Origin: SSSZ01 sp016790965 | Lineage (GTDB): Bacteria; Pseudomonadota; Gammaproteobacteria; Burkholderiales; Rhodocyclaceae | Assembly (NCBI GenBank): GCA_016790965.1 | Contig: JAEUNZ010000022.1 | Coordinates: forward strand, 1-64,000 | DNA length: 64,000 nt | Direction of reading: 5' to 3' | Shown: one piece after another, positions 41,498 through 50,485 of the stretch | Numbering within the stretch: position 1 is the first letter of the stretch | Layout of the letters: each line of letters begins with the position of its first letter | The notes under the pieces: model-generated | What the model saw: only the letters and a program-made list of their open reading frames with translations | Database searches by the model: none | Told to the model about the DNA's origin: nothing | Position numbers and translations under genes: made by a program

Positions 41498-42955
41498 ATG
41501 ACCCGCAAAAACCGCCCCTGGCTCTTCTACGACACCACCGCTTCGGTGTGCACCACCTGCCTGCGTCAGGTGGAGGCCAAGGTGCTGATCAAGGGCGACG
41601 AGGTCTTTCTCGACAAGTGGTGCCCCGCCCACGGCAGCGAGCGGGTGCTGATCGCCGACGAAGCCGAGTATTACCGCCTGTGCCGCGAGGTTTACGTCAA
41701 GGCGCCGGAAATGCCGGAACGCTTCAATACCGCCATGCGCCACGGTTGCCCTTACGACTGCGGCCTGTGTCCGGATCACATGCAGCATTCCTGTCTTTCC
41801 GTGGTGGAGATCACCGAGCACTGCAACCTGCGCTGCCCGGTGTGCTACGCCGAATCCGGGCCGGAGCGGCAGATCCACCGGTCCCTGTCGGAGGTGGAGG
41901 CGATGCTCGACGCTGTCGTCGCCAACGAAGGCGAACCGGACGTGGTGCAGCTCTCCGGCGGCGAGCCGACCCTGCACCCGGATTTCTTCGCCATTCTGGA
42001 CGCCGCCAAGGCAAGACCCATCCGCCACCTTATGATTAACACCAATGGCCTGCGGCTGGCCCGGGAGCCGGAATTCGTCGCCCGCCTGGCGGCCTACAAG
42101 CCGGGCATCGAGATCTACCTGCAGTTCGATTCCCCGCACGATGAGGTCTTGCAACAGTTGCGGGGCGCCGATCTGGCCGAGATTCATGAGCGAGCGCTCG
42201 CCAACCTGGAAGCCAAGAACTTATCCACGACCCTGGTGATGACCGTCAAGCGGGGCGTGAACGACGGCGAAATCGGCGCCGTCATCCAGCATGGCCTGCA
42301 ATACCGCTGTGTGCGGGGCGTCACCCTGCAGCCGGTGTCGGATGCGGGTCGCAACCTGGATTTCGACAAAGCCCGCCACCGCCTGACGGTGAGCGAGGTG
42401 CGCCGCAAGATCGCCGAGCAGTCCGGCCTCTTTACCCTGGACGACATCGTGCCCGTGCCCTGCAACCCGGATACCCTGGCCATGGGCTACGCGGTCAAGC
42501 TGGCGGGCGAGGTGCTGCCCTTGACCCGCCACCTGGGGCCGGAGGCCCTGCTCGCCGGGCCACGCAATACTATCGTCTTCGAGCGCGACCCCCAGCTCAG
42601 GGACGCCGTGTTCAAACTCTTCTCCACCAACCATTCGCCAGAGTCGCAGGCCAATTGCCTGTCGGAGCTCCTCTGCTGCTTGCCGGCGGTGGTGGCGCAG
42701 GATCTCACCTACGAAAACGTCTTCCGCGTCCTCATCGTGCAGTTCATGGATGCGGCCAACCTGGACCTGCGGGCCCTGAAGAAATCCTGCATCCATTTCG
42801 CCCAGCCGGACGGGCGACTGATTCCCTTCGAGGCCTACAACCTCTTCTATCGAGGGGAGCGGGCCGCGATCGGCGCGGCCATCCAGGCAGAAATCCAGGC
42901 GACGACGGAAAAAAGAAGCCTCCCGATGATTGCGGCTTTGTCCGGCAAGCGCTAA
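41498..42955 (+). CDS. Radical SAM enzyme with MJ0619/Tes-type cysteine layout
   Basis: 485 residues. N-terminal C18-x2-C21 plus WCPAHG (C42) resembles the rubredoxin-like site of the MJ0619/tetraether-synthase family. Next is GCPYDCGLCPDH (C84, C88, C91) with C99, an auxiliary Fe-S site, then the radical SAM triad EHCNLRCPVCYAES (C109, C113, C116) and SGGEPTLHPD (about 153-162) for SAM binding. Further conserved cysteines occur near the C-terminus. In archaea Tes joins two lipid tails by C-C bond formation, and bacterial relatives make membrane-spanning lipids; methylase roles are also known. Pairing with an Lgt-like protein supports a lipid substrate (inference). Confidence 0.85.
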   Translation: MTRKNRPWLFYDTTASVCTTCLRQVEAKVLIKGDEVFLDKWCPAHGSERVLIADEAEYYRLCREVYVKAPEMPERFNTAMRHGCPYDCGLCPDHMQHSCLSVVEITEHCNLRCPVCYAESGPERQIHRSLSEVEAMLDAVVANEGEPDVVQLSGGEPTLHPDFFAILDAAKARPIRHLMINTNGLRLAREPEFVARLAAYKPGIEIYLQFDSPHDEVLQQLRGADLAEIHERALANLEAKNLSTTLVMTVKRGVNDGEIGAVIQHGLQYRCVRGVTLQPVSDAGRNLDFDKARHRLTVSEVRRKIAEQSGLFTLDDIVPVPCNPDTLAMGYAVKLAGEVLPLTRHLGPEALLAGPRNTIVFERDPQLRDAVFKLFSTNHSPESQANCLSELLCCLPAVVAQDLTYENVFRVLIVQFMDAANLDLRALKKSCIHFAQPDGRLIPFEAYNLFYRGERAAIGAAIQAEIQATTEKRSLPMIAALSGKR

Positions 42956-43014
42956 TCTGCCCCGACAAGCCTGCTGGAAGGACTTCCGGCAATAACAAGG
43001 GTGGAGGAGAGAAT

Positions 43015-45072
43015 ATGGCTACGGGGCGGTTCGGTGGCGTGGCGCTGATGGGCAATTTGTCCATCGGGCAGAAGATCATCCTGGTGTGCGTCATCGCCCT
43101 GGGGGGCATGGGGCTCATGCTGGCGCAACTGGTCATTGGCGAGTTGCGCCAAGTCAATCAACTGTCCAACGAGGGGCACGGGGCGGCCTATTCCCGCCAG
43201 TTGCTCAAGCTGGTGCTTGCAGCCCAGGAACACCGGGCCCTGTCCACAGGGGTTGGAACCGGCGGCGTCGGTGGCGGGGACCGCCTCGCCAAGCCCCAGG
43301 AGGCGGTGGATGCCTCCCTGGGCGAGCTGAAGGGCTTCATCGCGGGGCATTCCGTCCTTTCCGGTGAGGCGGCGACGGTTGATGAGCTCGTCGCCGGCTG
43401 GGACAACGTCAAGAAGGAACTCACCGGATTCGGTGCCGCCTCCAGCTTCACGCGGCAGACCGAGTGGCTGGAAAAGGTCATGCTCCATTGGCAGAGCGCC
43501 GCCGACGCGACTTCCCTCAGTCTCGACCAGCATGCCGACACCAGCACCCTCAGCTCGGCCTCCATCGCCGTTCTGCCGCCCCTGGTCGAATATTTGGGAC
43601 GCATGCGCGATCAGGCGGTCGCCTTCAGCAGCAAGGATCCGGAACCCGAGGAACTGACCGAACTGGCCGTCAACGTGCGCCTGGCGGCGGACCGGATTAC
43701 CGCCCTCAGCGCCGCCCAGACCCGCCTCGCCCGCCACGCCCCGGATACCGCAGCGCGCCTGGACGAATCGATCAAGGGTGTCGGCCAGCGCTTCGAAGCG
43801 GCGCGCAAGGTGGTGCAGGACCGGGTGCTTTCCCGCAGCGTCGGCATGGGCGCGGCGGCGGAGATCGGCGACACCGGCACTGCGGCCGCCACTGCCGCCG
43901 CCGAACTGGCCGACCGCATCTTCAGCGAACTTGAAGAGGCGCTGGCCTCCCACCGCCAGCGGGCCTGGGGCGCCCTGGTGCTCAACCTGGGGCTCGCCCT
44001 CGGTGCCATGGCGCTTACCGGCCTGGTGCTTTGGGCCATCGGCGGTTCGTTGCGCGCCTCCTTGCGTTCGATCAGCGAAGGCGGCCAGCGCATGGCCCAG
44101 GGTGACCTCAGCACCTCTATCCCGGTGCGGGGCAATGACGAGATGGGCCAGATCGGCCAAGCCTTCAATCGCCTGGGCGATGCCTTGCGCAGCCTGATTC
44201 AGAGCCTGCAGCAAGGGGCGACCGAGGTTTCCCGGGCCACCGAATCCATGGCTACGGTTTCCCAGCGGGTGAGCGATTCCTCATCGCGCCAGAGCACGTC
44301 GGCCCAGGGCGTGGCCGGGGCGGTCAAGGGTATGTCCGAAACCATTCGCGGCGTCGCGGATCAGGCTCAGCAGGTGCGCAGCCAGTCCGACGCCAGCCTG
44401 GGTGGGACGCGCCGCGGCCTGGAAGCGCTGAATCAGATGCTGGGCGAAATCCGCCAGGCCCGCGAAGCGGTGGACGAAATGGCTGCCAGCACGGCTGCCT
44501 TCGTCGAGAGTGCCGGAGGCATTTCGGCCATGACCAAGGAAATCCGCGATGTGGCCGATCAGACCAATCTGCTGGCGCTCAACGCTGCCATCGAGGCGGC
44601 CCGGGCCGGCGAGCATGGCCGGGGATTCGCAGTCGTTGCCGACGAAGTGCGCAAGCTGGCGGAAAAGTCCGGCATGGTGGCGCGGGACATCGACGAAGTC
44701 ACCCGCACCCTTGGCGAACGCTCGGAGAAGGCGGAGTCCGTGGCGCTGGAGGGTCGCAGCGCCATCGAAGCGGCCGAGGAGCACCTGGGCCGCGTCAAGG
44801 AGGCCCTGGACGAGGCCGCCCAGGCGGTCAATGCCGCCGCGGCGGGCATGAGCGGCATCTCCGATTCCGTGAGCCAGACCAATTCCATGGGGCGCGAAAT
44901 CGCCGGAGAAGTCGAGCAGATCGCCCACGGCGCCGAGGAAAGCACCGCTTCCATCCGCAACATGGCCCACGAAGCCCGGCAGTTGCGCGAACTGGCTACC
45001 AAACTCGCCGAAGGGGCGGCACGCTTCAGCTTTGAGCGGGGGCTGCGGCTGTCCCCGCAGCGAGGCGGATAG
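43015..45072 (+). CDS. Methyl-accepting chemotaxis protein
   Basis: 685 residues. Membrane helices at about 20-45 and 318-343 flank a ~270-residue helical periplasmic sensor, whose QEHRALSTGV stretch is NIT-like. HAMP follows (about 345-400), then the cytoplasmic signalling coiled coil with the hairpin tip DVADQTNLLALNAAIEAARA (about 512-531). The ATG at 43015 has GGAGGAG upstream; the longer open frame is rejected. It transmits to CheA/CheW. No C-terminal pentapeptide tether. Confidence 0.93.
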   Translation: MATGRFGGVALMGNLSIGQKIILVCVIALGGMGLMLAQLVIGELRQVNQLSNEGHGAAYSRQLLKLVLAAQEHRALSTGVGTGGVGGGDRLAKPQEAVDASLGELKGFIAGHSVLSGEAATVDELVAGWDNVKKELTGFGAASSFTRQTEWLEKVMLHWQSAADATSLSLDQHADTSTLSSASIAVLPPLVEYLGRMRDQAVAFSSKDPEPEELTELAVNVRLAADRITALSAAQTRLARHAPDTAARLDESIKGVGQRFEAARKVVQDRVLSRSVGMGAAAEIGDTGTAAATAAAELADRIFSELEEALASHRQRAWGALVLNLGLALGAMALTGLVLWAIGGSLRASLRSISEGGQRMAQGDLSTSIPVRGNDEMGQIGQAFNRLGDALRSLIQSLQQGATEVSRATESMATVSQRVSDSSSRQSTSAQGVAGAVKGMSETIRGVADQAQQVRSQSDASLGGTRRGLEALNQMLGEIRQAREAVDEMAASTAAFVESAGGISAMTKEIRDVADQTNLLALNAAIEAARAGEHGRGFAVVADEVRKLAEKSGMVARDIDEVTRTLGERSEKAESVALEGRSAIEAAEEHLGRVKEALDEAAQAVNAAAAGMSGISDSVSQTNSMGREIAGEVEQIAHGAEESTASIRNMAHEARQLRELATKLAEGAARFSFERGLRLSPQRGG

Positions 45073-45092
45073 GAGCTTATTCGTCCATTGTC

Positions 45093-46301
45093 ATGAACTC
45101 CCTCTCTCCCCGCGGCCTTGCGCCGGTCCTGCTCTTCGCCGCCGGCATCGTCTGCGTGGCCATGGGCATCCGCCATACCTTCGGGCTTTTCCTGGCACCG
45201 ATGAGCGCCGACCATCAGTGGGGACGGGAGGTCTTCTCCTTTGCGATGGCCCTGCAAAACCTGGTCTGGGGTGCCGCCCAGCCCTTCGCGGGTTTGCTGG
45301 CCGACCGTTGGGGAGCCAGGCGGGTGCTGTGGGCCGGTGGCCTGCTCTACGCCCTGGGCCTGGTCGGCATGGCTTGGGCGAGCAGCGCCACCGGTCTCGC
45401 GGCCAGCGCCGGGATCGTGCTCGGGCTGGCTCAGAGCGCCAGCACCTACAGCGTGGTGTTTTCCGCCCTAGGGCGTGTGGTGCCCGAGGCACGGCGCAGT
45501 TGGGCCATGGGGATCGTGGCGGCGGCGGGCTCCTTCGGTCAGTTCCTCATGGTGCCGGTGGGCGCCGGGCTGATCGCCGGGCAGGGATGGTTCGGCACCT
45601 TGCTGGTCTTTGCTGCCGGGGCCTTCCTCATCCTGCCCCTGGGCAGCAGACTGACCCGGGGACTGGCGCCGGCGGCGGGTAGTGTCGGCCAGACCGCCGT
45701 TCAGGCCATGCGCCAGGCCTGCGGCGAACGCAGTTTCGTCCTGCTCACTGCCGGCTACTTCGTGTGCGGTTTTCAAGTCGTTTTCATTGGAGTGCATCTG
45801 CCCACCTACCTGCTCGACCGGGGGCTGTCCGGCAATGTGGGCATGACTGCCCTGGCACTCATCGGCCTGTTCAATATTGCCGGCACCTACGGCGTCGGCG
45901 CGCTGGGGGCGCGTTACCCCAAACGCTACCTGCTGGCGGGAATTTACAGCCTGCGCAGCGTGGTCATCGCGGCCTTCCTCTTGCTGCCCCTTTCGCCGCT
46001 TACCGTCTATCTCTTCGCTGCGGCCATGGGGCTCCTGTGGCTGTCTACGGTGCCGGCCACCAATGCCATCGTGGCCCAGATCTTCGGGGTTCGTTACCTG
46101 GGCATGCTGTCGGGGGCGGTATTCTTCAGCCACCAGATCGGCAGCTTTCTGGGGGTGTGGCTGGGGGGGCGCCTCTTCGACGCCACGGGTTCCTACGATG
46201 GGGTCTGGATGATCTGCATCGTCCTGGGCGCCGTGGCGGCGCTCCTCAATCTGCCTGTGGACGAGCGCAGCCTGGAAGCACGTCGCGGGGCCGCCGGCTG
46301 A
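45093..46301 (+). CDS. Major facilitator superfamily transporter
   Basis: 402 residues, twelve membrane helices. The loop GLLADRWGARRVLW between helices 2 and 3 is the MFS signature. The N-terminal VAMGIRHTFGLFLAPMS resembles monocarboxylate-type or uncharacterised YbfB-like members. Inner membrane; substrate unknown. Twenty bases after the chemoreceptor, so possibly one transcript. Confidence 0.9.
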   Translation: MNSLSPRGLAPVLLFAAGIVCVAMGIRHTFGLFLAPMSADHQWGREVFSFAMALQNLVWGAAQPFAGLLADRWGARRVLWAGGLLYALGLVGMAWASSATGLAASAGIVLGLAQSASTYSVVFSALGRVVPEARRSWAMGIVAAAGSFGQFLMVPVGAGLIAGQGWFGTLLVFAAGAFLILPLGSRLTRGLAPAAGSVGQTAVQAMRQACGERSFVLLTAGYFVCGFQVVFIGVHLPTYLLDRGLSGNVGMTALALIGLFNIAGTYGVGALGARYPKRYLLAGIYSLRSVVIAAFLLLPLSPLTVYLFAAAMGLLWLSTVPATNAIVAQIFGVRYLGMLSGAVFFSHQIGSFLGVWLGGRLFDATGSYDGVWMICIVLGAVAALLNLPVDERSLEARRGAAG

Positions 46302-46352
46302 TCCTGCCGCGCCGCTTCGTCACGGCCGGTCATGGCCGGTAGAATGCCGCCC

Positions 46353-47231
46353 ATGAACTGGACCACGCTCAAGGAACGCCTCGATTTGTACGAACGCCTG
46401 ATGCGGCTCGACAAGCCTATCGGCATCCTGCTTCTGTTGTGGCCGACTCTCTGGGGCTTGTGGTTTTCCGCCCTGGGTAAACCCGACTGGGCCGTGGTCG
46501 TGGTGTTCGTGATGGGTACCGTGCTGATGCGGTCCGCCGGGTGCGTCATCAACGACTACGCCGACCGGGATTTCGACCGTCACGTGGAGCGCACCCGTGA
46601 CCGGCCCCTCACGGCCGGCAAGGTGTCGACGCGGGAGGCCCTGGCGCTGTTTGCCGTGCTCTCCCTGGCCGCCTTTGGGCTGGTCTGGATGCTGGCCATT
46701 CCCCTGGTGATCTGGCTGACCCTGCCGGCCATCTTCCTGGCCGCGAGCTATCCCTTTACCAAACGCTTTTTTGCCCTTCCCCAGGCCTATCTGGGGCTGG
46801 CCTTCGGCTTCGGTATCCCCATGGCCTATGCCGCCCATTTGGGCGAGGTGCTGCCGGAGGCCTGGTGGCTGCTGCTCGCCAACGTGTTCTGGGCCATCGC
46901 CTACGATACCGAGTACGCGATGGTGGATCGGGACGACGACATCCGCATTGGCATCCGCACTTCGGCGCTCACGTTCGGCCGCTTCGACGTGGCCGCGGTC
47001 ATGCTCTGCTACGCCGCGGCCCTGGGGATTCTGGGCTGGATCGGCCATAACCTGCACATGGGCAAGGCGTTTTACGGCGGCCTCTTGCTTGCGACGGCCA
47101 TCGCGGGCTGGCATTTCACCCTCATCCGCGGTCGAGAAAAGGCCAAGTGCTTCCGCGCCTTCCTGCACAACAATTACCTGGGCGCGGCGATTTTTGCGGG
47201 CATTGCGGCCGATTTCTCGGGAATGCTCTGA
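46353..47231 (+). CDS. ubiA: 4-Hydroxybenzoate polyprenyltransferase
   Basis: 292 residues, nine membrane helices, an early ubiquinone enzyme. The two Asp-rich motifs are NDYADRDFD (about 65-73) and DTEYAMVDRDDD (about 188-199), which bind the prenyl diphosphate via magnesium. I prefer the ATG at 46353 (MNWTTLKERL), matching the E. coli start, to 46332. A TAGAAT -10-like box at 46340-46345 would place initiation at about 46352, so the mRNA may be leaderless from this start. No ubiC is adjacent. Confidence 0.94.
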   Translation: MNWTTLKERLDLYERLMRLDKPIGILLLLWPTLWGLWFSALGKPDWAVVVVFVMGTVLMRSAGCVINDYADRDFDRHVERTRDRPLTAGKVSTREALALFAVLSLAAFGLVWMLAIPLVIWLTLPAIFLAASYPFTKRFFALPQAYLGLAFGFGIPMAYAAHLGEVLPEAWWLLLANVFWAIAYDTEYAMVDRDDDIRIGIRTSALTFGRFDVAAVMLCYAAALGILGWIGHNLHMGKAFYGGLLLATAIAGWHFTLIRGREKAKCFRAFLHNNYLGAAIFAGIAADFSGML

Positions 47232-47436
47232 TTCCGACTCGCGTTCTAACCAATACTTTGTCGACTTGGCCTTGCCGTGCTGCCGCACTGTCTTCGGCTC
47301 GCTTTGCGTCTCGATTTGAACGCGAAGCGGTATGAGTGGCCCTTGCAGCGGGTATGACGATAAGCCGGTAGTCCTTCCTGCCTGATTTGCCTGGCGGGGC
47401 GGAGAGCGTGTCACGGACTGCGCCGGGACGGACCGT
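47232..47436. other. Gap between ubiA and the convergent EAL gene
   Basis: 205 bases. CGCGTTC (47240-47246) and GAACGCG (47318-47324) form a wide inverted repeat around a GC-rich interior. The layout is like that of the family A and B elements but the sequence is different. No coding region or clear terminator was seen. Confidence 0.4.
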
Positions 47437-48810
47437 TTACTTTCCCTTGCGTGGGGGGCTGCGGCGCCGACGGCGGGCAGGCTTCGGGGGAGGCGGGGGG
47501 AAGCGCTCGTGGTGTTGCCGCCACCAGGGGATGAAGTCGTCCAGCGGCAGAGCGGCGGCGTAGTGAAAGCCCTGGGCCAGGTCGCAGCCCAGATGGGCGA
47601 CCGCCGCGGCGACCGCGGACGATTCCACGCCTTCGGCGAGCACCCGCATCTTGAGGCGGTGGGCGAGGCGAACGACGGCCGCGATAATCTCCCGGTCCCG
47701 CTTGGACTCCGCCGCGTTGCGCACGAAGCTCTGGTCAATCTTTACTTCCTGGACGGGCAGGCGCTGCAGGTAGCTCATCCCCGCGTAGCCGGTGCCGAAA
47801 TCGTCGATTGCCAGATCGACGCCCAGGGTGCGCAGGCGCTGCAGCACTTCGATGACGGGTTCGGTCTCCTCGATCATCGATGTTTCGGTGAGTTCCAGGC
47901 GCAGGCGGGTGGCGGGAATGGCCCAGGTGGCGAGGCTCTGAGCCATGAGATCGGGAAGTTCGCTATCCAGCAGGTCGTTGGCGGTCAGATTGATGGCCAG
48001 GCTGAGGGCGATGCCGGCGCCGGCCAGGCGCTCCTGGGTTTGCATGGCCTGCTGCAACAGCCAGCGGTTGAAGACCTTGCGCAGCCCCAGGCGTTCGATG
48101 CCGGCCAGGACGCGGGGAGGGACTTCGTGCAGTCCGTCCTGGCGAGAGAGGCGCAGCAGGGTTTCAGCCCCGACGCAGGCGCCGCTGGCCAGGTCGATCT
48201 GCGGCTGAAGGTGCAGCGCGAGCCCGCTGCCGTCGGTAAGGGCGTTGCGCAACTCGGCGTGCAGGGCGCGCTGGTCGCCGCTGGCTTGTTCGAACTCCGG
48301 CCGGTAGAGGGCGTGGCCCGCGGGTTCCGATGCCGCCGCCAGTCGCGCAATGCGGGCTGACTGAACGAGGTGCAGGGCGTCCTCGCCATCGTCCGGCCAC
48401 AGGGCGCCGCCGCACTGGGTGACGAAAGTATGGAGACCGTCCAGGGTGGGCAGGGGGTCCATGAAGCTGCCCTGCAAACGCATCATGGCCAGATGCACCG
48501 GGGCGCCGCCAGGCAGATCGGGCAGCACGGCGAGCCATTCCCAGTGGCTCATGGAATAGAGCCGATCCTTGCCTTGCAGCAGGCCGGTGAGGCGGCGGGT
48601 GATGTCGGCCCGCAGGAGTTGTGCCGCTTCGGGCGTGAGGCGGAGCAGCGTGGCGTCAGCCACTACGGAAAAGGCGACGATGCCCAGGCTGCGTTCACCG
48701 TGGCGGCGCGCCAGATGGGGAATCTCGACCAGAGCCGAGGCGTAACGGGGCAGGCCGGTGACGTGGTCGACCAGATCGTTGTGGAGTGAGGCGAAGGGAC
48801 TGGTGTTCAT
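47437..48810 (-). CDS. Degenerate GGDEF plus EAL c-di-GMP phosphodiesterase
   Basis: 457 residues, cytoplasmic. The N-terminal ~170 residues keep a GGDEF-domain outline (DHVTGLPRYASALVEI), but the active-site motif is SHWEW (88-92), so it cannot make c-di-GMP. The EAL domain (about 190-430) keeps ETL, LELTETSM, DDFGTGYAGMSYL, KIDQSF and EGVES, so it should hydrolyse c-di-GMP. The C-terminus is a Pro/Arg/Lys tail. It starts 33 bases after the HD-GYP gene ends, in the same operon. Confidence 0.9.
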   Translation of the reverse strand: MNTSPFASLHNDLVDHVTGLPRYASALVEIPHLARRHGERSLGIVAFSVVADATLLRLTPEAAQLLRADITRRLTGLLQGKDRLYSMSHWEWLAVLPDLPGGAPVHLAMMRLQGSFMDPLPTLDGLHTFVTQCGGALWPDDGEDALHLVQSARIARLAAASEPAGHALYRPEFEQASGDQRALHAELRNALTDGSGLALHLQPQIDLASGACVGAETLLRLSRQDGLHEVPPRVLAGIERLGLRKVFNRWLLQQAMQTQERLAGAGIALSLAINLTANDLLDSELPDLMAQSLATWAIPATRLRLELTETSMIEETEPVIEVLQRLRTLGVDLAIDDFGTGYAGMSYLQRLPVQEVKIDQSFVRNAAESKRDREIIAAVVRLAHRLKMRVLAEGVESSAVAAAVAHLGCDLAQGFHYAAALPLDDFIPWWRQHHERFPPPPPKPARRRRRSPPRKGK

Positions 48811-48842
48811 CGCGGGAGATCGGTCATTTGATCCACGGCCGG

Positions 48843-50156
48843 TCAGCCGAGATAGTATTCCGCGGGGTCGATGCCGTAAGCATCGGCCGGCAGGGCGCGC
48901 ACGATGCGGCAGGCTTCCCCGGTGCCGATATTGGGCTCCATGAGGAGATCCAGGGTGCGTGGGCGCCGCTCGGGACTCTTGTCTGGTCCCAGGAGGACGA
49001 GCACCCGCGGCTTCAGGCGGCGGATGTGGTTCTGCTGGATGACGACGGCGATTTCGCCACTGTTCAATTCGACCAGGCTGCCGATGGGGTAGATGCCCAT
49101 GCACTGGATGAACTGGTCGATGACCGCTTCCCGGAAGAGGGAGCCCCGCAGGCGGATCAGGGATTCCAGGGCGTGCTGGCTGGAAACCGCGGGTTGGTAG
49201 GCCCGCTGGCGGATCATGGCGCAGTAGCAGTCGACCACGCCGGCCAGCTCCCCGTTGAGGCCCAGGCGTTCGCCGCGCAGGCGGCGGGGATAGCCGCTGC
49301 CGTCGCGGCGTTCGTGGTGGCTGGCGACGATGTCCAGCACCTCGACGGGAAAGCCGCGCTGACTCACCAGGATTTCCAGGGAGCTTGCCACGTGGGACTG
49401 GATCAGTGCGACTTCCTCTGCCGCCAGCGGTCCCGGGCGGTTGAGGATTTCCTGGGGCAAATCCACCTTGCCGACATCCTGCATGAGGCCCGCCAGACCG
49501 AGCATTTCGACCGTTTTGCCCGGAAGGCCGAGAAAACGCCCGAAGACCATCATGTGCACCGAGACGTCTACGGCGTGATCGTAGGAATACTGGTCGGCGC
49601 TCTTCAGGCGGGAGAGCCAGATCATGGCGTCGGGGTTGCGCTCCACCCCCTGGGCCATCTCGCCGACCAGACTGCCCACCTGGGACAGATCAGGGGTGGC
49701 TTGGGCATCGACGCTATCCCGGATGCTCTTCAGGGCGGCCCGGACGTCATCGACGATGGGGGCGGAATAGAGGAGTTCCGCTTCCAGGCGGCTCTGCGTG
49801 TCCACATCGCGTATGAGCGGCAATTGCTCGTAGCGCCGGCTGCGGGGCTCCAGGCGCAGCATGCGGCAGATGGCGGCGAAATCGTCGTCCAGGGCCTCCT
49901 CCACACCCTGGAAGGCCAGGGCCGGCAGGCCGCGGCTGGGAGATTCGGCAGCCACGTCGCGGCTGCTGTGGTGCACGCCCAGTGAGCGGCTGCGGTCAAT
50001 GCTTACGGTGCGGCAAAGGCGGCGCAGGGTGGCGATCTGTTCGTCGTTTTCGACCAGGAAGCCTTGCAGGGGGAAGGGCGTGTCGAGCCAGGGCCGGTCG
50101 AGTTCGACGACGAACATGCCGGCGGCGACGTCGTCGCTCGCAATGACGGCCTTCAC
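48843..50156 (-). CDS. DUF3391/HD-GYP protein with an altered HD dyad
   Basis: 437 residues from a GTG at 50156, which has GGGGAGCT eight bases upstream. A DUF3391 N-terminus (GMFVVELDRPWLDTPF, from residue 13) precedes an HD-GYP domain. H194, H255, HH (280-281) and GYP (288-290) are conserved, but the HD dyad reads QDVGK (Q226, D227). Loss of this histidine should weaken metal binding and perhaps c-di-GMP hydrolysis, leaving a possible c-di-GMP receptor role. Paired with the EAL gene downstream. Confidence 0.88.
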   Translation of the reverse strand: MKAVIASDDVAAGMFVVELDRPWLDTPFPLQGFLVENDEQIATLRRLCRTVSIDRSRSLGVHHSSRDVAAESPSRGLPALAFQGVEEALDDDFAAICRMLRLEPRSRRYEQLPLIRDVDTQSRLEAELLYSAPIVDDVRAALKSIRDSVDAQATPDLSQVGSLVGEMAQGVERNPDAMIWLSRLKSADQYSYDHAVDVSVHMMVFGRFLGLPGKTVEMLGLAGLMQDVGKVDLPQEILNRPGPLAAEEVALIQSHVASSLEILVSQRGFPVEVLDIVASHHERRDGSGYPRRLRGERLGLNGELAGVVDCYCAMIRQRAYQPAVSSQHALESLIRLRGSLFREAVIDQFIQCMGIYPIGSLVELNSGEIAVVIQQNHIRRLKPRVLVLLGPDKSPERRPRTLDLLMEPNIGTGEACRIVRALPADAYGIDPAEYYLG

Positions 50157-50284
50157 GGCAGAGCTCCCCGGGGTAATGGAAAGCCCCGAGTCTACCGTGG
50201 ATGCTGCCCGCGTAGCTCTGCTCTTGGTCAAAGCGGGGTTTGAGTCGGAGGTGGGCCGAAACGGTCGCCCATCGTCGCCCTGAG

Positions 50285-50440
50285 AGCCTGTGAACATTTC
50301 ATTCCCCCCCGCTCGTCATGCTCCGCTGCGCCGGCTCGGCGTTGCCAATGCTGTCCATAGCCGGGCTATGGCTGTGCTTTGCGCCTTGATCGTGCACACC
50401 TGGGCACGCTGCTCGGGCGCGCCCGAAAAATTCACAGGCT
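50285..50440. repeat. Intergenic palindromic element, family B, copy 1
   Basis: 156 bp with perfect 10-bp terminal inverted repeats: AGCCTGTGAA (50285-50294) and TTCACAGGCT (50431-50440). The core contains GGCGTTGCCAATGC, CATAGC...GCTATGGC and TTTGCGCCTTGATCG. The 329-base gap 50157-50485 holds this element and no gene; nothing else in the gap was recognised. Confidence 0.85.
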
Positions 50441-50485
50441 TTGAGGATGGGAGGAGTCCTCAGGGATAGCCTGAAGACATCAGGG

